Assembly (NCBI GenBank): GCA_949318235.1
Contig: OX439135.1
Coordinates: forward strand, 27,970,587-28,034,586
Direction of reading: 5' to 3'
Length of the DNA stretch: 64,000 bases
From: Ecdyonurus torrentis
Lineage: Eukaryota > Arthropoda > Insecta > Ephemeroptera > Heptageniidae
Positions 60,501-64,000 of this stretch are shown piece after piece; within the stretch, counting starts at the first letter, position 1; each line of letters begins with the position of its first letter. A program made the translations under genes and the position numbers. The notes under the pieces are model-generated. The model was not told where the DNA came from. It saw only the letters and a list, made by a program, of their open reading frames with translations, and searched no databases.

Positions 60501-63500
60501 TAAATTTACCTCTAGAAACAAAATTGAGAAAAAAAATTTTCAAAAAAAAATTGTGTTTTTCAGATTCTGAAAACGATTTTTGATGATATCTCAGAAACTA
60601 ATAATGCTAGAGACTTACGGTTTGAACTGAAATGTATCACTTTGAAATGTCTTATGAAAAGTTTATAACACTTTAGTCGCAAAAACTAAAACTTTCTCAG
60701 TTTTTGAGAATCTTCGAATTTTCTTACCGATGTCTATAGCATTGTAGCCCATATGAAGAAAAAAAAAGTTTGTAACTCGAGTTTTAATTGAGATGGAAAG
60801 TTGTGGTTTTGAAATAAAGTGATGCAAAACGCTCTATAGTACTAAATTTACCTCTAGAAACAAAATTGAGAAAAAAAAATTTTCGAAAAAAATTGTGTTT
60901 TTCAGAATCTGAAAACGATTTTTGCTGATATCTCAGAAACTAATAATGCTACAGACTTACGGTTTGAACTGAAATGTATCACATTGAAATGTCTTATGAA
61001 AAATTTATTACACTTTAGTCGCAAAAAATAAAACTTTCTCAGTTTTTGAGAATTTTCGTATTTTCTTACCGAAGTCTATAGCATTGTAGCCCATATGAAG
61101 AAAAAAAAAGTTTGTAACTCGAGTTCTAATTGAGATGTAAGGTTGTGGTTTTGAAATAAAGTGATGCAAAACGCTCTATAGTACTAAATTTACCTCTAGA
61201 AACAAAATTGAGAAAAAAATTTTTTCGAAAAAAATTGTGTTTTTCAGATTCTGAAAACGATTTTTGATGATATCTCAGAAACTAATAATGCTACAGACTT
61301 ACGGTTTGAACTAAAAAAATGTATCACTTTGAAATGTCTTATGAAAAGTTTATAACACTTTAGTCGCAAAAACTAAAACTTTCTCAGTTTTTGAGAATTT
61401 TCGAATTTTCTTACCGATGTCTATAGCATTGTAGCCCATATGAAGAAAAAAAAAGTTTGTAATTCGAGTTTTAATTGAGGTGGAAAGTTGTGGTTTTGAA
61501 ATAAAGTGATGCAAAACGCTCTATAGTACTAAATTTACCTCTAGAAACAAAATTGAGAAAAAAAAATTTTCGAAAAAAATTGTGTTTTTCAGAATCTGAA
61601 AACGATTTTTGATGATATCTCAGAAACTAATAATGCTACAGACTTACGGTTTGAACTGAAATGTATCACTTTGAAATGTCTAACGAAAAGTTTATGACAC
61701 TTTAGTCGCAAAAAATAAAACTTTCTCAGTTTTTGAGAATTTTCGTATTTTCTTACCGAAGTCTATAGCATTGTAGCCCATATGAAGAAAAAAAAAGTTT
61801 GTAACTCGAGTTCCAATTGAGATAGAAAGTTGCGGTTTTGAAATAAAGTGATGCAAAATGCTCTTTAGTTTTAAATTCACCTTTAGAAACAAATTTGAGA
61901 AAAATAATTTTTCGAAAAAAATAGTGTTTTTCAGATTCTGAAAACGATTTTTGATGATATCTCAGAAACTAATAATGCTACAGACTTACGGTTTGAACTG
62001 AAATGTATCACATTGAAATGTCTTATGAAAAATTTATTACACTTTAGTCGCAAAAAATAAAACTTTCCTAATTTTTTAGAATTTTCGTATTTTCTTACCG
62101 AAGTCTATAGCATTGTAGCCCATATGAAGAAAAAAAAAGTTTGTAACTCGAGTTCTAATTGAGATGTAAAGTTGTGGTTTTGAAATAAAGTGATGCAAAA
62201 CGCTCTATAGTACTAAATTTACCTCTAGAAACAAAATTAAGAAAAAAAAAAAATTTCGAAAAAAATTGTGTTTTTCAGATTCTGAAAACGATTTTTGATG
62301 ATATCTCAGAAACTAATAATGCTACAGACTTACGGTTTGAACTGAAATGTATCACTTTGAAATGTCTTATGAAAAGTTTATAACACTTTAGTCGCAAAAA
62401 CTAAAACTTTCTCAGTTTTTGAGAATTTTCGAATTTTCTTACCGATGTCTATAGCATTGTAGCCCATATGAAGAAAAAAAAAGTTTGTAACTTGAGTTCT
62501 AATTGAGATGTAAAGTTGTGGTTTTGAAATAAAGTGATGCAAAACGCTCTATAGTACTAAATTTACCTCTAGAAACAAAATTGAGAAAAAAAAATTTTCG
62601 AAAAAAATTGTGTTTTTCAGATTTTGAAAACGATTTTTGATGATATCTCAGAAACTAATAATGCTACAGACTTACGGTTTGAACTGAAATGTATCACTTT
62701 GAAATGTCTTATGAAAAGTTTATAACACTTTAGTCGCAAAAACTAAAACTTTCTCAGTTTTTGAGAATTTTCGAATTTTCTTACCGATGTCTATAGCATT
62801 GTAGCCCATATGAAGAAAAAAAAAGTTTGTAACTTGAGTTCTAATTGAGATGTAAAGTTGTGGTTTTGAAATAAAGTGATGCAAAACGCTCTATAGTACT
62901 AAATTTACCTCTAGAAACAAAATTGAGAAAAAAAAATTTTCAAAAAAAAATTGTGTTTTTCAGATTCTGAAAACGATTTTTGATTATATCTCAGAAACTA
63001 ATATTGCTACAGACTTACGGTTTGAACTGAAATGTATCACTTTGAAATGTCTTATGAAAAGTTTATAACACTTTAGTCGCAAAAACTAAAACTTTCTCAG
63101 TTTTTGAGAATTTTCGAATTTTCTTACCGATGTCTATAGCATTGTAGCCCATATGAAGAAAAAAAAAGTTTGTAACTCGAGTTTTAATTGAGATGGAAAG
63201 TTGTGGTTTTGAAATAAAGTGATGCAAAACGCTCTATAGTATTAAATTTACCTCTAGAAACAAAATTGAGAAAAAAAATTTTTCGAAAAAAATTGTGTTT
63301 TTCAGAATCTAAAAACGATTTTTGATGATATCTCAGAAACTAATAATGCTACAGACTTACGGTTTGAACTGAAATGTATCACTTTGAAATGTCTAACGAA
63401 AAGTTTATGACACTTTAGTCGCAAAAACTAAAACTTTCTCAGTTTTTGAGAATTTTTGAATTTTCTTACCGATGTCTATAGCATTGTAGCCCATATGAAG

Positions 63501-64000
63501 AAAAAAAAAGTTTGTAACTCGAGTTTTAATTGAGATGGAAAGTTGTGGTTTTGAAATAAAGTGATGCAAAACGCTCTATAGTACTAAATTTACCTCTAGA
63601 AACAAAATTAAAAAAAAAAAAAAATTCGAAAAAAATTGTGTTTTTCAGATTCTGAAAACGATTTTTGATGATATCTCAGAAACTAATAATGCTACAGACT
63701 TACGGTTCGAACTGAAATGTATCACTTTGAAATGTCTAACGAAAAGTTTATGACACTTTAGTCGCAAAAAATAAAACTTTCTCAGTTTTTGAGAATTTTC
63801 GTATTTTCTTACCGAAGTCTATAGCATTGTAGCCCATATGAAGAAAAAAAAAGTTTGTAACTCGAGTTCCAATTGAGATAGAAAGTTGCGGTTTTGAAAT
63901 AAAGTGATGCAAAATGCTCTTTAGTTTTAAATTCACCTTTAGAAACAAATTTGAGAAAAATAATTTTTCGAAAAAAATAGTGTTTTTCAGATTCTGAAAA
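54560..64000 (+). repeat. Satellite A array, right, + orientation (~27.6 monomers)
   Basis: Continuous head-to-tail monomers to the window end. Alternating monomer types begin TTACCGATG or TTACCGAAG. More homogeneous than the left array, and contains a clear higher-order repeat. The small frames at 56343-56561 and the four identical 66-codon frames are by-products. Confidence 0.97.
57642..63808 (+). repeat. 2055-bp six-monomer higher-order repeat (three periods)
   Basis: The same monomer variant (TTCCAATTGAGATAGAAAG, ATGCTCTTTAGTTTTAAATT) recurs at intervals of 2055, 2055 and 2056 bp. Rare variants such as GAAGAAAAAACAAATTTG (58016, 60071), TTTTTGCTGATATCTC and GAACTAAAAAAATG each recur one period later. 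Periods 1 and 2 are almost identical; period 3 (from ~61753) has lost some of these markers. Confidence 0.9.

Overview
This window is eukaryotic and is almost entirely satellite DNA: about 64 kb of AT-rich tandem arrays with nested transposable elements and no conventional gene. GT-AG introns, an LTR element with a tRNA-Leu primer site, hAT-like and TA-target elements and a poly(A) retroposon tail point to an animal, most likely an arthropod, in heterochromatin. That placement is inference, and I cannot name the species. Nothing looks prokaryotic, and there is no rRNA, tRNA gene or CRISPR array.

Two satellites make up over 80% of the window. Satellite A is a roughly 342-bp monomer (about 92 copies). 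It lies in + orientation at both ends (1-8385 and 54560-64000) and in - orientation in twelve short interior blocks. Satellite B is a 53-bp monomer (about 390 copies) whose core holds the palindrome TGACGTCA; it fills the spaces between the interior A blocks. Every interior A block starts and ends at the same two points of the A monomer, so A+B behaves as one composite higher-order repeat in which each B array replaces the same ~91 bp of A. A third, short array (satellite C, 176 bp, 8386-8875) shares a core with A and joins the left A array to the composite region.

Mobile elements interrupt the arrays. A non-autonomous LTR element is present twice (19095-22650 and 28182-33649) because its host segment was duplicated. 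An hAT-like MITE is present twice for the same reason (23493-24020 and 34833-35354). A 1.9-kb element with 13-bp terminal inverted repeats (30226-32135) sits inside only the second LTR copy, and on its minus strand a four-exon reading frame of 121 codons can be assembled with good splice sites. A 1.07-kb fold-back element lies at 40271-41338, and a poly(T)-headed retroposon fragment at 51867-51970.

Segments of about 2-9 kb have been copied recently: 18.86-27.94 with 27.95-39.08, then partial copies at 39.08-42.5 and 48.7-51.6. The right-hand A array carries a 2055-bp six-monomer higher-order repeat. The relative order of insertion and duplication events can be read from which copies share which insertions.

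The most unusual items are the gene-bearing inverted-repeat element, the fixed A/B junctions, and the dense array of TGACGTCA sites whose 13-bp context also occurs in the LTR.
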